In this document: piece after piece, positions 46,760 to 58,494 of the stretch
Layout of the letters: each line of letters opens with the position of its first letter
Position numbering within the stretch: the stretch's first letter is position 1
Source of the DNA: Gnetum montanum
Taxonomy: Eukaryota > Streptophyta > Gnetopsida > Gnetales > Gnetaceae
Assembly: GCA_015680685.1 (NCBI GenBank)
Contig: MNCI01007684.1
Span: 751,459-815,458 of the forward strand
Length of the DNA stretch: 64,000 nt
Reading direction: 5' to 3'
Notes under the pieces: model-generated
The model's input: only the letters and a program-made list of their open reading frames with translations
The model's database searches: none
Told to the model about the DNA's origin: nothing
Position numbers and translations under genes: made by a program

Positions 46760-48089
46760 CAACATAGAATTAATAAATATTCTTTCTGTTTCTTTAATTT
46801 TTCAACTTTTTGTTTTCCAGTTTTTCATTTCTCAATTTCTCATTTTATCTTTTTACCTTTTTGTATTTTTGTCTTTTTTATGTTTTTAGAAGTAATCTTG
46901 TCTATGAATAAAACACTCATGTGGCTCATTGGTTGAGGTATGTTCTATGTTATTGAGTCTCAAGTGACCATTATTTGGACAGTGAGCCCACTACACCCAC
47001 ACATCCACTCTATAAATAAGAGGTTCTGTTCGAGGGTACAGTGATATTCTTGACATTTTTTAACTTAAAATTAATCTTATGTTCATTATACCCAGAATGA
47101 AGAAGGATGGACCAAGAGGGAATGATTAGGGTGTGACATCAAGGGGACTTGCGAATTCTCTTTGGTAACTTCTATGGGAGTTATCATGCAACATGGTTGT
47201 ACTAAGATCCTTGTAATCAAAAGGGCACTCAAAAATCCAATGTTATTTTAGGGGGTCCCACTTGAAAGACATGCACCCATGCCTGATGGTTGGTGACTTC
47301 TCTGGATTCAGTATTCAAAAAAAAAGAGAAAGAGAAAAAGAAAAGAAGAAAAACAAAGTGCCATAAAACAAAAATCACTCCTCCCTTGAACAAAACACCA
47401 AGTGATCATATGCCTTGTTATTTTGGTACTCTCATAGTTGTTCATCATGAGATGAAACAATGCAGTGTCATTGATTAAAGGAATGGACTTGGTCTTGATC
47501 TTGGAACGACGGGTTAATGACACTTTAATCATGTTGTACATGAAGAATTCATTATGTCCTGAGTCAGTTACCTCACGTCCCAATCTCTACAATCCCTTCT
47601 CCAATTCATTCCATCTTGTTGTTCATCTATTTGTGACTCGTGTCTTGTATAGCATTGAATTCATACCTGATCACAGTGGTATCAACATGTATGTGTTTTT
47701 TGCATTGGTATAGATTACATTTAACCCTTCTAATGCCTACAGACATCTTAAGGTGTGGTTACGCAAGGGCATATAGGTTGGAACTTGCTTTGGGGAGGAT
47801 CCACTTGTGTAACTTTTGAAATTTGTACTTGTTGCACACCACCACATCATCTTATACCCTCTGAATATTTCATTGCCAAATTTATTCTTTCCTTTGTCAT
47901 CATTTTATCAAATGTTCCTCAAAACCAAGTCCAACATTAAACTTTTAGGGCAACTTCCTTGAAAATTTTCTAACTCTAGAATCACACTAAGTAAAGAATG
48001 CAACATTTATTAACAGCAATGAGTAAGGTATGAAATCATTGAACTTTTCTCAATAACCTTACTAACAATTGATCTTTGTGTGATTATAG
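46760..48089 (+). other. Noncoding internal region of element C
   Basis: AT-rich spacer with T runs (46780-46890) and an A/G-rich tract (47320-47360). Small open stretches here are not conserved. No pol domain in any frame that I can support. Confidence 0.5.
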
Positions 48090-48420
48090 ATGGCCCCTAA
48101 AAGATGACAATAAGAAGGACCTTCTCAAGGTGCAACCGAATGACCTCGGGGAGACAGAGACCAAGGACCTCATGCAGAACATGCAGAGCAGAAGGCAATC
48201 ATTCAACATCCATCATGCAACTCCTATTACTGCATAATCTATCCAAGCAAAGGGACGAGAGGTCAGGGACCAAGCCTATGAAGAGGAACAATGACTATTT
48301 GCAGCATGGCATGTCAAGGCCAATCAAGTGTTATTGTAGCTTCCATGTCCATGAAAAGTGTCGACTCCATCAAACATTGGAACATCAGCATGGACAGCTC
48401 ATAATCCTCAGATAGAAGAG
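48090..48420 (+). pseudogene. Remnant of the F-type third ORF in element C
   Basis: Starts MAPKR followed by EGPSQGATE, like the start of F's third ORF near 4055. After only about 50 codons it jumps to MSRPIKCYCSFHVHEKCRLH, the C-terminal block also present in E near 63700. The globular and coiled-coil middle is missing. This fits an internal deletion in C's ancestor. Confidence 0.6.
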
Positions 48421-48698
48421 GAGAAACATTGAGTGCTTCTTCAATAATATCAATCTTAGAAGCCTGATGCACAAGACAAAGAAAAGGGCACCCATGGAGG
48501 AGCCACTGCTATCAGGAATCCCATGAGTTCCACAAGTTGTCTTTTCTGTTTCTGCCCAAATTTTGTTTAATTCTCCACTGCGGCATGAAGAAATTTCTAG
48601 TTAGTCAATAATCCCATATCTATCCACTGTGTATTCAATTGAGCTTGTTCCTCACCTTCTTTGACTTGAGGATGAGTTTTTACTCAATCGTGGGGGTA

Positions 48699-49589
48699 TG
48701 ATGAAGCACTATATAGTTGACACATTGACTAGGCCACGTATACGAGGCCCCATATACATGGCCACGTTGATGTGGCCCCATCGACGTAGCCTTCCTACGT
48801 CAACGTGGCCCCGTTTACGCAACCACCTATCCCAGTGTATAAATAAGAGGGCCTTCCGCCTCATTTACGCATCCATCTTTTAGTTGTAGCAAAGCTCTTA
48901 CATTTTGTTCTCGTAGGAGATAAATTATTTTCCCAAGTGCATGCCCACAGTGTGATGCTTGTAATTGTACAGCACCTTTATTCAAGTGTGACGTACTTGG
49001 ACGTGCACATGACCAGAAATAAAGATCGAGATTACTTCATCATTGCAGCATTTGCTTTGTTTAATTGTTTAATTATTATTGTTAACTGTTATTGTTATTT
49101 ATTATTTTCTTAGTTAATATTTCTTTATCATCATTTACTATTCCTGTTGTTAAATACAAAATGAGTACGACTTAATTACGAGCTTTTAAGTGTGACTACT
49201 TGGTAACCCAATAGCATACCTAGGATCTACACTTGGTAATCTCAGTAGTAGTCAGGCATAGGGTCGAAGAGGTGTACGGATGATTAAGGAATGGATGTTC
49301 ATCGCACTTAGGTTAGCTTAGACTTCATTTCCTATTACTCAGTAGTTTAATCAATATTATTTTCCATTGTCTCTAGGAGTAGCACTAATTTAGGATCACA
49401 TCATATGCCTCACTCTGGACTAAACCATACGTGACAAAGCAAATACTAGTCTAGGTGGGAAGATAGCAAACTGTGATCGACATGTAACTATCTAAATATC
49501 ACAACTAGCCTGTCTACGGAGTTCGACCGGATCGTGCATGAATGCTCGTATTCATATGGTTGAGTGTAGGGGTACCTCGCCGCTCATCA
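48699..49589 (+). repeat. 3' LTR of element C
   Basis: 891 bp from TGATGAAGCAC to CTCATCA, preceded by the polypurine tract CGTGGGGGTA. TATA is at 48838-48845. Followed by GATGT (49590-49594), the right target duplication. Confidence 0.9.
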
Positions 49590-50110
49590 GATGTGTACCC
49601 CAATCTTTGAGAAAATGGTTAAGTCATCTAGGTATATAATAATGCACTTCCTAATTAGCCCCTCAAAAATTTTGTCCATAGCTCTTTGAAAGGTAGAACC
49701 AACATTTATGAGGACAAAGGGCATTCTAGTGAATTAAAAAGTTTTTCATTTTGTTGTAAAAGCCATTTTATATTGGTCTTCCTTACTTAAATTTGCTTAT
49801 ATCCTAAATACCCATCCAAAAAGGAATACATTTCAGCGTCATTCACAATTTGTAATAGTTCCTCCCTAAGAGGGAGTGGATAATTATCCTTAATGCAAGA
49901 AGTATTAAGGTTACGAAAATCAATACATAACCTTAATTCACCAATACATTTCCTAATGGGCACTAAGTTTGATATCCAACTAGAATGTCTCACTAGGTAA
50001 ATAATTTTGGATTCTAGGAGCTTGTTGATTTTTTCTTTCATGAGGGTTCAATCTATGGGTTTACAAGTCTGAATGTTTACCTAAATAATTTTATTTCTAG
50101 CCTAAGGGGA
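49590..50110 (-). pseudogene. pol: Element D reverse transcriptase, N-terminal part
   Basis: Minus strand: KEKINKLLESKIIYLVRHSS, then LRLCIDFRNLNTSCIKDNYP, then the catalytic box YLDDLTIF near 49640. Element C interrupts it right after this; the thumb continues at 13271. The target duplication lies in the codons joining the two halves. A few stops are present. The catalytic Asp pair is intact. Confidence 0.82.
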
Positions 50111-51130
50111 ATTGTATGTATCATCACTAATGGATTGAAAGTTCTAAGATCTTCATAAGTCCAAGCCAAAACATCATTAAACTCATGTAGTAATTCTTCA
50201 TCTAGACGTAAATAAACTCCTATTTTAACAAGGTATTATCTTCCTTTCTTTTGAATCTGAATTGTTTCAGTCTTAGCTAACATTTGCCAATTAGTATTCT
50301 TAGATAAGTGTATGATCTTGGTGCGTAAGTCATCAAACAGTGCTTCCCTAACTACTATTTCAAGAGATATTTTGTTTAAGAACACAACATCCTTTGATAT
50401 ATCTCCTGTATCACTAAATTCTCCTTCAAAAAATAGAAATTTACAAACATGGTCATCATCGTCAAACACTTGAAAAGAAAAGACATTATCAAGGATAGAA
50501 TTGGACTATATCTTTTCAATAATAATTTTTGAATCCGACTATTTAATTATGTTTAAATAGGACATCCAAAGTGGTGGCCATTTGGGCTAGCACATTGGGA
50601 ATGTAATTTTCTTCTCTTGGTATATGTTCAATGGTTACATGTTTGAACTCTTTAAAAAGTTCAAGAATATAAACTTTATATGCTTTCATGATGACATCTT
50701 TATCATCAAAAATTCTATTAACTTGGTTTACTATTAGTTGGGAGTCACTATAGATTTTAATTTTGGACAAGTTTTAGTATTAATCTAGCTTGATCCCATG
50801 TATAAGTGCTTCATATTTAACCATATTGTTAGTCATAAGTTGTGTGAAATTGATGGATTTAAGGATAGAAGCTTTTTAAGGAGCTATAAGCATTATTCCT
50901 GCTCCACCTCCTTTCTTGGAAGAGGCACCATCCACTCTTAATATCCAAGAGTTTAAGTTAGTGAAATCTAAAAAATCGACCCTCTGATCAAGGTAACAAT
51001 GATCATCATCAAAATTTGGCTCATCCTCTAATATTTCATTTGTTAGAATCTCACTTATGTCCTTATCATTTCCTAATGGTGGTGGGTCACTAAAAAGAAA
51101 AGTTCTTCCATCATGTTGGTGGTATGGCAA
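50111..51130 (-). pseudogene. pol: Element D RNase H-like domain located before RT
   Basis: The minus strand encodes an RNase H of the plant or archaeal type: WILRVDGASSKKGGGAGIML near 50930, VKYEALIHGIK, YSDSQLIVNQV near 50740, and HIPREENYIPNVLAQMAT near 50590. The last catalytic Asp appears to be Asn. A linker (50469-50236) joins it to RT. In element A the equivalent domain lies after the Ty3 RNase H, so the two families differ in domain order. Stops show it is dead. Confidence 0.75.
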
Positions 51131-51309
51131 AGTATCTTCCTACACATTTTCACACTCTCTAAAAGTTTGATAATATTGGGTAGAATACGTGTATGCAAAA
51201 GGATTTATGCCTGAAGTTTTACCTATATCCTCATTCATCAAATATTCGCCAAGTCCTAGCTTAGCCACTCCAACAAAAAGATTGGTATTTTAATTTTTCA
51301 AAGACTTAT

Positions 51310-51690
51310 TTTGTTGATTAAAAGTTGTCACCACTTGTTTATTAAAGGCTCTCTTGGTATAATCATATATTCATATTTTCCTTTGATAGGGATTAATAGT
51401 TTTGAGAAATTTGACCTAAAGAAGCTCCCAAACTTGGCTCCAAAAGCTTTAGATAAGAGCACACCATAAGTGAATGACATATCAACTACTAAGATATCCG
51501 TGTAACATGTAAATGTAGGGTATTTTTTAAGTTGCACTTTCACTTCTTTTAATGATACCACTACAAGTATGTTGGATCCATTGAGTTGAATCACATTTTT
51601 CGTTTGTGGTATCATTTGTGCTCCGAAAGCCTTACATACCTCAAGTAGCATGACACTAACAATTGTGTCAAAATCCATCAAAAAATTATG
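51310..51690 (-). pseudogene. Element D aspartic protease
   Basis: 117 open codons with MMDFDTIVSVMLLEVCKAFG (altered D-S/T-G triad) and VVDMSFTYGVLLSKAFGAKF, a segment typical of some plant gypsy proteases. It is between gag and the RNase H-like domain. The Gly of the active-site triad is replaced, so it is inactive. Confidence 0.65.
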
Positions 51691-53391
51691 GACATTCTTT
51701 CATAAAATAATTAGTGTTGTTAGGAAAAGAGGTCGTTCTTTCTTGCTCATCATGGAATTGCCTACATTTTGTATTGATAACGTGTTAGGACTTTCCGCAA
51801 AATGAACTTGCCTTTCAAGGATTGGGGACTTTTCTTTTTCGATTTTAGGTATATGAACTATATTCTAAATTATCTATTTAATTTCATTAAAGTATAGGAG
51901 ATCATATATTGTAATGTTTGCTTTTACTCTTTTCAAATCATCAACCAAATCATAAGTCTTATGTACATCTTTGGCTTCTTGTTGAGGTGGGGTTCTTCTA
52001 GGTAGAGAAGGGAAGTTTGGCCATTATGGGGCATTTACTTGGGATGGCTCGGTTTGGTTGTTTGTATTGTTTTGACTAGGAACTCTTCTATTTAGAGGGG
52101 TATAAGGATTGTTTCTAGTATATTGTTGTCTAGTGTTCACAAGGTCACTAAGTCTATAGTAGTAAGTGTTATGTGGATTGAGATCACTTACCATGACCTG
52201 TTGAAATGAAGGAGCTTCCTCATTCTCAGTTTCATGGGGTATGCTCAAGACCATAACAAGGGATTTTCCATTTTGTTGACTTTGGGCATTGTCACCATAT
52301 AATACAAAAAATTGAGGACAAGTCCTCTCAGAATATTGTCTGGTGTTATGAAGACAATAATAATCATCATTGATTGATGTGCTTGGCTTTTCAGATTGTA
52401 TAGGACCCTTGTTGTTATTTTGCTTCAATTCAACTACTTCATTGGAAAGTTTTTGAAGTGAAGTTAATATCTAGGTCATCTAATTTTAAGTTTGAGTTGG
52501 GGGTTCAATAGGATTGGATATTCCATTTGGGTTTACGATGGATTGGATTAAGGTATTTGATTAGTCATCATTCAAACCAATGTTGGATGGTAGAAATGAA
52601 GAAGATGTGGGACCCTAAAAACAACCATGTGTAGGTTAAGTCATTTGAAGGGAAGTAAGAGTTTGGAATATACTATTGGTTACTGGGAAAGTTGGTAAAG
52701 ATAGAGGACTTGATTACATAGGGTTACTAACGCTCATCATCCCAAATTAGGTTTGAATGTTATTCATGAGGGTAATTTGTTCTAACTCAATAGCTTTGGC
52801 TATCACTCCCTATATTTATATTATGTTGGGATTAGATTTGATAGCATAAGTGAAAAATGGGTCAATGGTAGAAAGGTAGAAGTTGAGGATACCATTAGGT
52901 TGTGGATGCATCTCATTTGGAACATAGGCAAGTTGTTAGAAGAATCTTAAGTTATAGTCACAGACATTTTCTCCAAGTATTTTCCTTAAGCTTGTGAAAT
53001 TGCTTGATGCTATAGTTGGGCTAGTGAACTTGTCAAACTGAAGATAAAACTTATTTTTGAATTCTTGCCATGAGTTGATGGAGGCATTAGAGAGCATCAA
53101 AAACCATTGGGTGGCTTTACTTCTAAAAGGAGTCACAAATACCCTACATGCTACGTCATTTTGTACAATGTTATGAATGCCTAATAATGTTTCGAAACAT
53201 TGTATATGTTGGTGAGCATCGTTATAGGGGTCGTGGGATTGAAGAACAAGTTTATGTTTTGGAGGGATTTCGAAATATCGTGATAGTTGGTGAAGTTGAT
53301 AGGGTTGCTCACCAAAGGAGTCGGGGGTTGATTGGCTACCATCTTAGTCTGAGTTCTCCTAAGAATAGAACTTGGGAAATATGAAGCTCAT
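51691..53391 (-). pseudogene. gag: Element D gag
   Basis: Starts near 53391 (MSFIFPKF). The gag core is at 53136-52936 (RSKATQWFLMLSNASINSWQ, FTSLRKILGENVCDYNLRFF). The C-terminal part, 52428-52024, contains CLHNTRQYSERTCPQF, a possible degenerate knuckle. Stops and frame changes are common. It is upstream of the protease in the sense direction. Confidence 0.65.
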
Positions 53392-53943
53392 TGTTTCCTT
53401 AATGTAAACTGATTGGTAGCTAGTCAGTTAGGGGTAGAGGTAAACGATTCTTGTTGGGAGGGTTTGTTCATAAAACAAAAACCACAAAATATAAATATTA
53501 AAATAAAACTATAAAATTGAGTAAAAAGAAATAAATATTAAAATAATATTATATTTTTTTGACAAAAAACACTAAAATATGCTATTAAAAAATATTTTTT
53601 TAAAAAAATAAATGCATGAAGTTGCAATATATATAAAATTTGAAAGGAAAAAATAGTGAAATTCAAAATTTTAGAAAAGTAAAATTTAAAACCAAATGAT
53701 TAATAAAACCACCTTACCAAAGTCAAGACTCAAGTAAGGGCCGTCAAAACACAAATCTAAAAATAGGATTGGAAAACAAGGGTTTAGAAGATAAATTTGA
53801 AAATAGGATGGGTGATGACACTTGAAAATTTTCAGGAAACAAACTTTTGAGTTCAAAAAATAAAGGGCTTGAAAACTTTCAAAAAATAAAGTAAAATATT
53901 TTTTAAAATAAGGGTTAAAAACAAAGGTTTTTAGCAAAAAAGA
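53392..53943 (-). other. AT-rich leader or flank of element D
   Basis: Very AT-rich with long A runs on the plus strand (53460-53700). It should contain D's untranslated leader and primer site, but I could find neither a primer site nor an LTR boundary. No gene is seen. Confidence 0.4.
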
Positions 53944-54171
53944 AAAAACTTGTTTAAAGAGACTATTGCCTAGGTTTTTAATATTTATTTCTTTTTACAA
54001 TGACAAGATGACACAAAGCAATGGTAGCAACCAAGGACCAGGGAAAAGTTTAAATTTTATAGACTTTTTTTTGTTTGCTTTACTTTTTGAACGTCACATG
54101 GCCCTCTATATGTGAGACTATTCTTGGGTTTTTTTGTACCAGGAGGCAATAGTCTCTTTAAACAAGTTTTT
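53944..54171. repeat. 28-bp perfect inverted repeat with 172-bp spacer
   Basis: The arm at 53944-53971 (AAAAACTTGTTTAAAGAGAC, then 8 more bases) is the exact reverse complement of 54144-54171. The flanks show no target duplication. A further GAGACTATT lies in the spacer at about 54114. Confidence 0.85.
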
Positions 54172-55275
54172 CCCTTGGGTGTTGGTGCATCCAAAATTTC
54201 CACATCAACACCCTATCAACCACTGTGCGCCTGAACTACCTACTAATGTGTGCTCTATAACTACTGCAGGAGAGAAAGGAGGCTGCTGGATCTTGCTGTC
54301 ACCTGCCACATGCACATGCTATCATAGTTTACCACCATTCGCAGCCACACCTACCAACCACATGCCTGGAGGAGTCAATAGAGGCTCAGAGATCTAATCC
54401 TGGTTCTTCCCACCATGCTCTGCAGCGTGCCTTGCTACAGCAAGAGAAAGAGGAGGTTGCAAGTGCTGCCGACCGTCTACCACCACATCGCTGCCCTAGT
54501 CCAGGGAGAGAGGAAAGGTTGCCTGTTGCTGCAGAAAGAAAAAGAAAACCTTGGTTTCCTGACCAGGTGCCCCTTTATTGCCGCTCACCCAACGGTTACG
54601 CACACTACCCTCATGTAATGCCCAATGTAACATCCCTGATGACCATTAGTAACTCCCCATAACTGTCAGAACGTTCTAGTACGCACAACACTATGGAGTC
54701 ACAATGGTCTACTATGTGAATTATAGGTTGTGGGTTAGCCATCACCTTAAAGTAGTGTAACTGCAAAGCAAATGTTTCCACCAATTGTTTATAGAACATA
54801 GCAAAATTTTGAAGAAAAGAAAAGAAGAGGTTGCATGAAAGGAGCGGGGAAACACTGTAACTGCAATGTATTTGGATGTGTTAATCTTAAATCTAACTCC
54901 ACTTGTTTTGTTAAAACCTGCAAAATCTTGAGCCAATTTCATCATTAAGGGTAGCATATGCTTATGATTATTAAAAGCTAAGATATTATTGGAAAATTGT
55001 GTTTCAATCCTTTACTCTATCATACCTTAGAATATGAAAAATAAGGTGGGTTTTGTTGAAATATTGTTATTATAATACCAAGAAACCATTTTCCGTTTTA
55101 ATCCATGCCTTGCTTTTAGAGGTGTAAGTGAAGATAGCTAGTATGAATTTGATCCATGATTGATGTTTTTATTGATAAGTGACAATAATTTAAAGATTGC
55201 ATGATACCTCTCATTAAAAGCACCTTTATTCAAATTGTGAGACCATATCCTAGTAAGTAGACTAATAAATCATGG
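54172..55275. other. Unassigned region, no supported gene
   Basis: 54190-54600 is more GC-rich than its surroundings and has short open stretches in two plus-strand frames, but no recognisable domain or splice pattern. 54600-55275 is AT-rich. It may hold the end of D, but I cannot show it. Confidence 0.35.
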
Positions 55276-55325
55276 CCCCATGCCTACCATGGGCGATGTT
55301 CCCCATGCCTACCATGGGCGATGTT
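55276..55325 (+). repeat. 25-bp exact tandem duplication
   Basis: Two identical copies of a 25-bp unit beginning CCCCATGCCTACCATGGGCG, at 55276-55300 and 55301-55325, just before the first recognisable THO5 exon. Confidence 0.9.
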
Positions 55326-55330
55326 GGCAT

Positions 55331-58300
55331 CAACAAGATGTTAAGTCTGAGTATGCAGATATTGAGCTTGTTCCAGAGACAGATTTTTCCCAAATGCATT
55401 GGACCAGGTTAAGGCGGATCCTCACGGGAGGAAGACCCACACAAAAATATGTTGCACGGGCTAAACTATGAACTTTATCAGGTATTTGCTTTTTTTTATT
55501 TTCATAAGCTTTTCATGTTAATTTTTATTGGAATCTTGGTGCTTTTCTTTTTTAAAAAAAATCCAGGTCAGTTAGACTGTAGTCGCTGCAAACCAAAATC
55601 CATAGTCCCCTGCAAACCAAAATAATACTGAGAGCAAAACACAAGAGAAATTAGAACCGCCATAATGCTGAAACAAAAAAGAACAGTCAAACGGCCTAAA
55701 CAACCATTAAAAGATCTGAGTAGTCTTATGGCATTGTTGGCCAGCAAACTGAAACTCATATAGTGGTAATGAAGTAGCATTTTAACTTAAAATGCATGCA
55801 ACCAACTTTCGCCGAGAACATGAAGTTCCAAAAAGCAGTCCATTTTACTTGTTAAATTAGTCCATTTTACTTGTTAAATTATTAAGCATCTGTAACAACT
55901 AATGAAACATGTTTTGGGAAGCAAGAATCATTCTTCGTGTCTGTTGAACTGAATTTAGGAGTAGAAGCTTTCCACATAGGATGAGATTTTCTGAATAGTC
56001 GCTTCTCAACATTGTTCCTATTCTTTTAGGTTCCTGGATTTAAAAGAAAATTATACATTGAACGAAGTATCCTTATATTGCTGGGGATATTTGAGTATTG
56101 CATATCATACAATACCATGTTGACTGTTGTGCCTTAAAATTGTTTACCTATTATATTTATGACTTTAAAATTACAAACTCCAAGTTGTTTATTCTCTTTG
56201 ATAAAGGCAGTATGCTTTTTGTGCATTTAATTTATTTGGTTTTTTCTTATTTTTTGTAAAGAAAGGAGCTTTGTAAACAGCCATGTGAGTTACAGCAGCT
56301 GCGGAAAAAAAGTTTGATAAATACAATTGCCAATCGTAAAAAGTTCATCTGAAGCCTTCCATCACATTTGAAAGCCCTCAAGAAAGCTTCATCTCTTGTT
56401 TAACATACTTGACTATATCCATTTAACAACACTTGGGTGTTCTTTATACAAAAAGAATCAAACAATATTAACTTGCAGACCTGCTTCCAGCCCCTCATTA
56501 TATTCTGTATTCTTAACTTTTATAGCACAAAAAGAAACTTTGAGGAGCATATTGACCTTGAAGTTATAGGGAGTATAAAAGATGCTCAAGCTTTTGCTCG
56601 TCAACAATCTAAAGAAGCAGGTGTGTAAATTTATTTATAAATAATTCCTTAGACTAATTATGTTTAGATTGTGTTAGTTGATGAGTTCTATTTTTCTTGA
56701 AATTGTTTTGTTGGAGGTGGTATTATCGAAATAGATAAGTTAAAATAGATTATGACATAGCTGATGAAGATGAAGATATTCAAAGGAGAAGGGAAAGGTC
56801 TAAAAAGATGCAAAGCAAAGAACACATTGATGCATGTGGGATTTATCAAGTTCATCCTCTCTCTGTCAGACTTAACATATTTGACAATGAGTCCTTCAAT
56901 GTCTCAAAACCTATCAAGTTGGTTACCTTAAAGTTTGAGTACTATTGTAAAATTGCATGTTGTTACTATGGGAATTAATGGCTCTGCTATAAAGCCTGAA
57001 GAAAATTTTCTAATAAATTTACTTCTAGATGACCCTGGTCTTGAACTTCCAAATGAGGTGATATATTACATATTAATTGTCTTTTGAGACCTACAATTTA
57101 GAAAATACCATCTTGTGTGGAGATTTTTTGTTTCATTTGGATGTTGACTTCTAGGTATCATGCATTTTTTCTACCAAGTTTGATTGTCATGTCTATCTGT
57201 TAATGTGCAGTGCATCAAACTTTGTATTTTTTTTCAACAAGTAAAAAGAAATTATTTAACAAAATAAAATATGAAGTATACTGAGATTATTCCTAGATCT
57301 TAATGATAAACCAAAATGATAGAAAAGTTTGTGCATTATCGTAAGGCTTATTGTAGTGTGCAAAGGAGAGCTTTTCCTGTTTCATTTTCTTTTGTATTAA
57401 CTAATAAGTTCATTTGAATTTGGATACAACTCCACCAATGATAGTTCTATGCTTAGATATAAAAGGAGGATTAGCATTAAGTTGACAGTTGGCTATAAAA
57501 CCATGCCAAATCTCATTGGTGGACATTTCACTACCTAGTATTAATCCTTCAATTAGATGGTAAAATTGATAAAGCTATAAAAAATAAAGTTGAGGTAGGA
57601 TTGTCAAGATGAATAAGCTAGTGGTGTTTTATATGATCAAAAAATACCAATAAAATGAAAGAGATAATTTTAGGGAATAGCAATCATGTTTATTATCTTA
57701 TATTTTTTATGATGCTGAATGTTGGGCAGTACAAATGAGGCATGAACAACAAATCAAAAATGTATAATCTCTATTATCAAACGAGCCATTAATAGCCTAC
57801 ATGTTTAACTGAATTTTAAAAAATAAGTTAGTTTCAAAGGTTCTAAACAATGTGCTTAATTATATTATACATTAGCATTTAATTTATGGAAACAAGGATA
57901 ACTATACTATACAATTAAGGAAACAATTCTTTAATCAAAAGATATTTTAAATATTGTTGCTTTCAACTTCCATGAAGGCTTTTTGTTATTATTAGTGGTT
58001 GGTTTTCTTCCTATTTCATTGTGAACATATTTGAATTTGAAATTTATTTAGAAATATTTTGTAATGTTTTCTACAATATGCTTCAACTGATGATTATGTT
58101 ATTCTCTTAATTTGTTTGAAGGAAGTAGCTTGATAACCTAGGCAAGCTAAAGTTTTTAGCTGTATACTACAAGGATATCCCATGGGTTATGCACACCCCT
58201 AAATGCTCTTTGCATAATTGGTTTTCAATGGAAATTCAACAAAGCCAACTTTTAACTTCACTTTGCTAGTGGTGATGAAGCTGGAGTTGATGCCTCATTG

Positions 58301-58490
58301 ATTTAAGATGATGATGGTAGTTCTTTGAAAGTTCAATTTGATAGTACAATAGAGGATGGAGAGCTATCATCAACAACACAACCTTTTACTCTATTAACAC
58401 ATGGAAATAAATCTTTTATGAAAGAATATTCTTTGGAAAGTTCCTATCATCTTACTTTAATTTCAAACCAATATTTATTGGATTCTGAGT
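55331..58490 (+). pseudogene. THO5: THO complex subunit 5 (THO5) pseudogene, fragments of at least four exons
   Basis: THO5 is part of the nuclear THO/TREX mRNA export complex. Collinear pieces: 55331-55481 (SEYADIELVPETDF, then DPHKNMLHGLNYELYQ before GTATTT, with a frameshift between); 56260-56620 (TIANRKKF, SLPSHLKALKKAS, then EEHIDLEVIGSIKDAQAFAR, donor at 56621); 56749-57057 (DEDEDIQRRRERSKK, KLVTLKFEY, then DDPGLELPNE, donor at 57058); and about 58126-58490 (LDNLGKLK, IPWVMHTPKCSLHNW, EDGELSS). The phase-1 junction 56620/56749 splices cleanly. A frameshift near 56945, several stops and the loss of the exons between DDPGLELPNE and LDNLGKLK show a pseudogene. Confidence 0.78.
57058..58125 (+). 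other. AT-rich intron-like sequence of the THO5 pseudogene
   Basis: No exon of THO5 or other gene recognised in these 1.07 kb, although several THO5 exons should fall here. It could be intron plus deleted exons. Confidence 0.45.
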
Positions 58491-58494
58491 GATG

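Larger units (their letters stand above)
13272..49589 (+). mobile_element. Element C: gag-only LTR retrotransposon, plus strand, inserted in D; hosts A
   Basis: C has LTRs 13272-14134 and 48699-49589, a primer site at 14136 and a polypurine tract before 48699. It lies in D's reverse transcriptase. The flanking 5-mers are GGTGT (13267-13271) and GATGT (49590-49594), one transition apart. Its own internal DNA is 14135-14401 plus 44882-48698, about 4.1 kb, because element A occupies 14402-44876. It codes for gag and a remnant of the F-type third ORF but for no pol domain, so it is non-autonomous. Confidence 0.88.

Noticed and set aside
53944-54171. Inverted repeat as a MITE
   Set aside because: No target duplication at the outer ends, and flanks differ in composition. 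Kept as an unexplained inverted repeat.
54134-54662. GC-rich region with open frames as a host exon
   Set aside because: No recognisable protein, no convincing splice sites, and stops in each frame at short distance.
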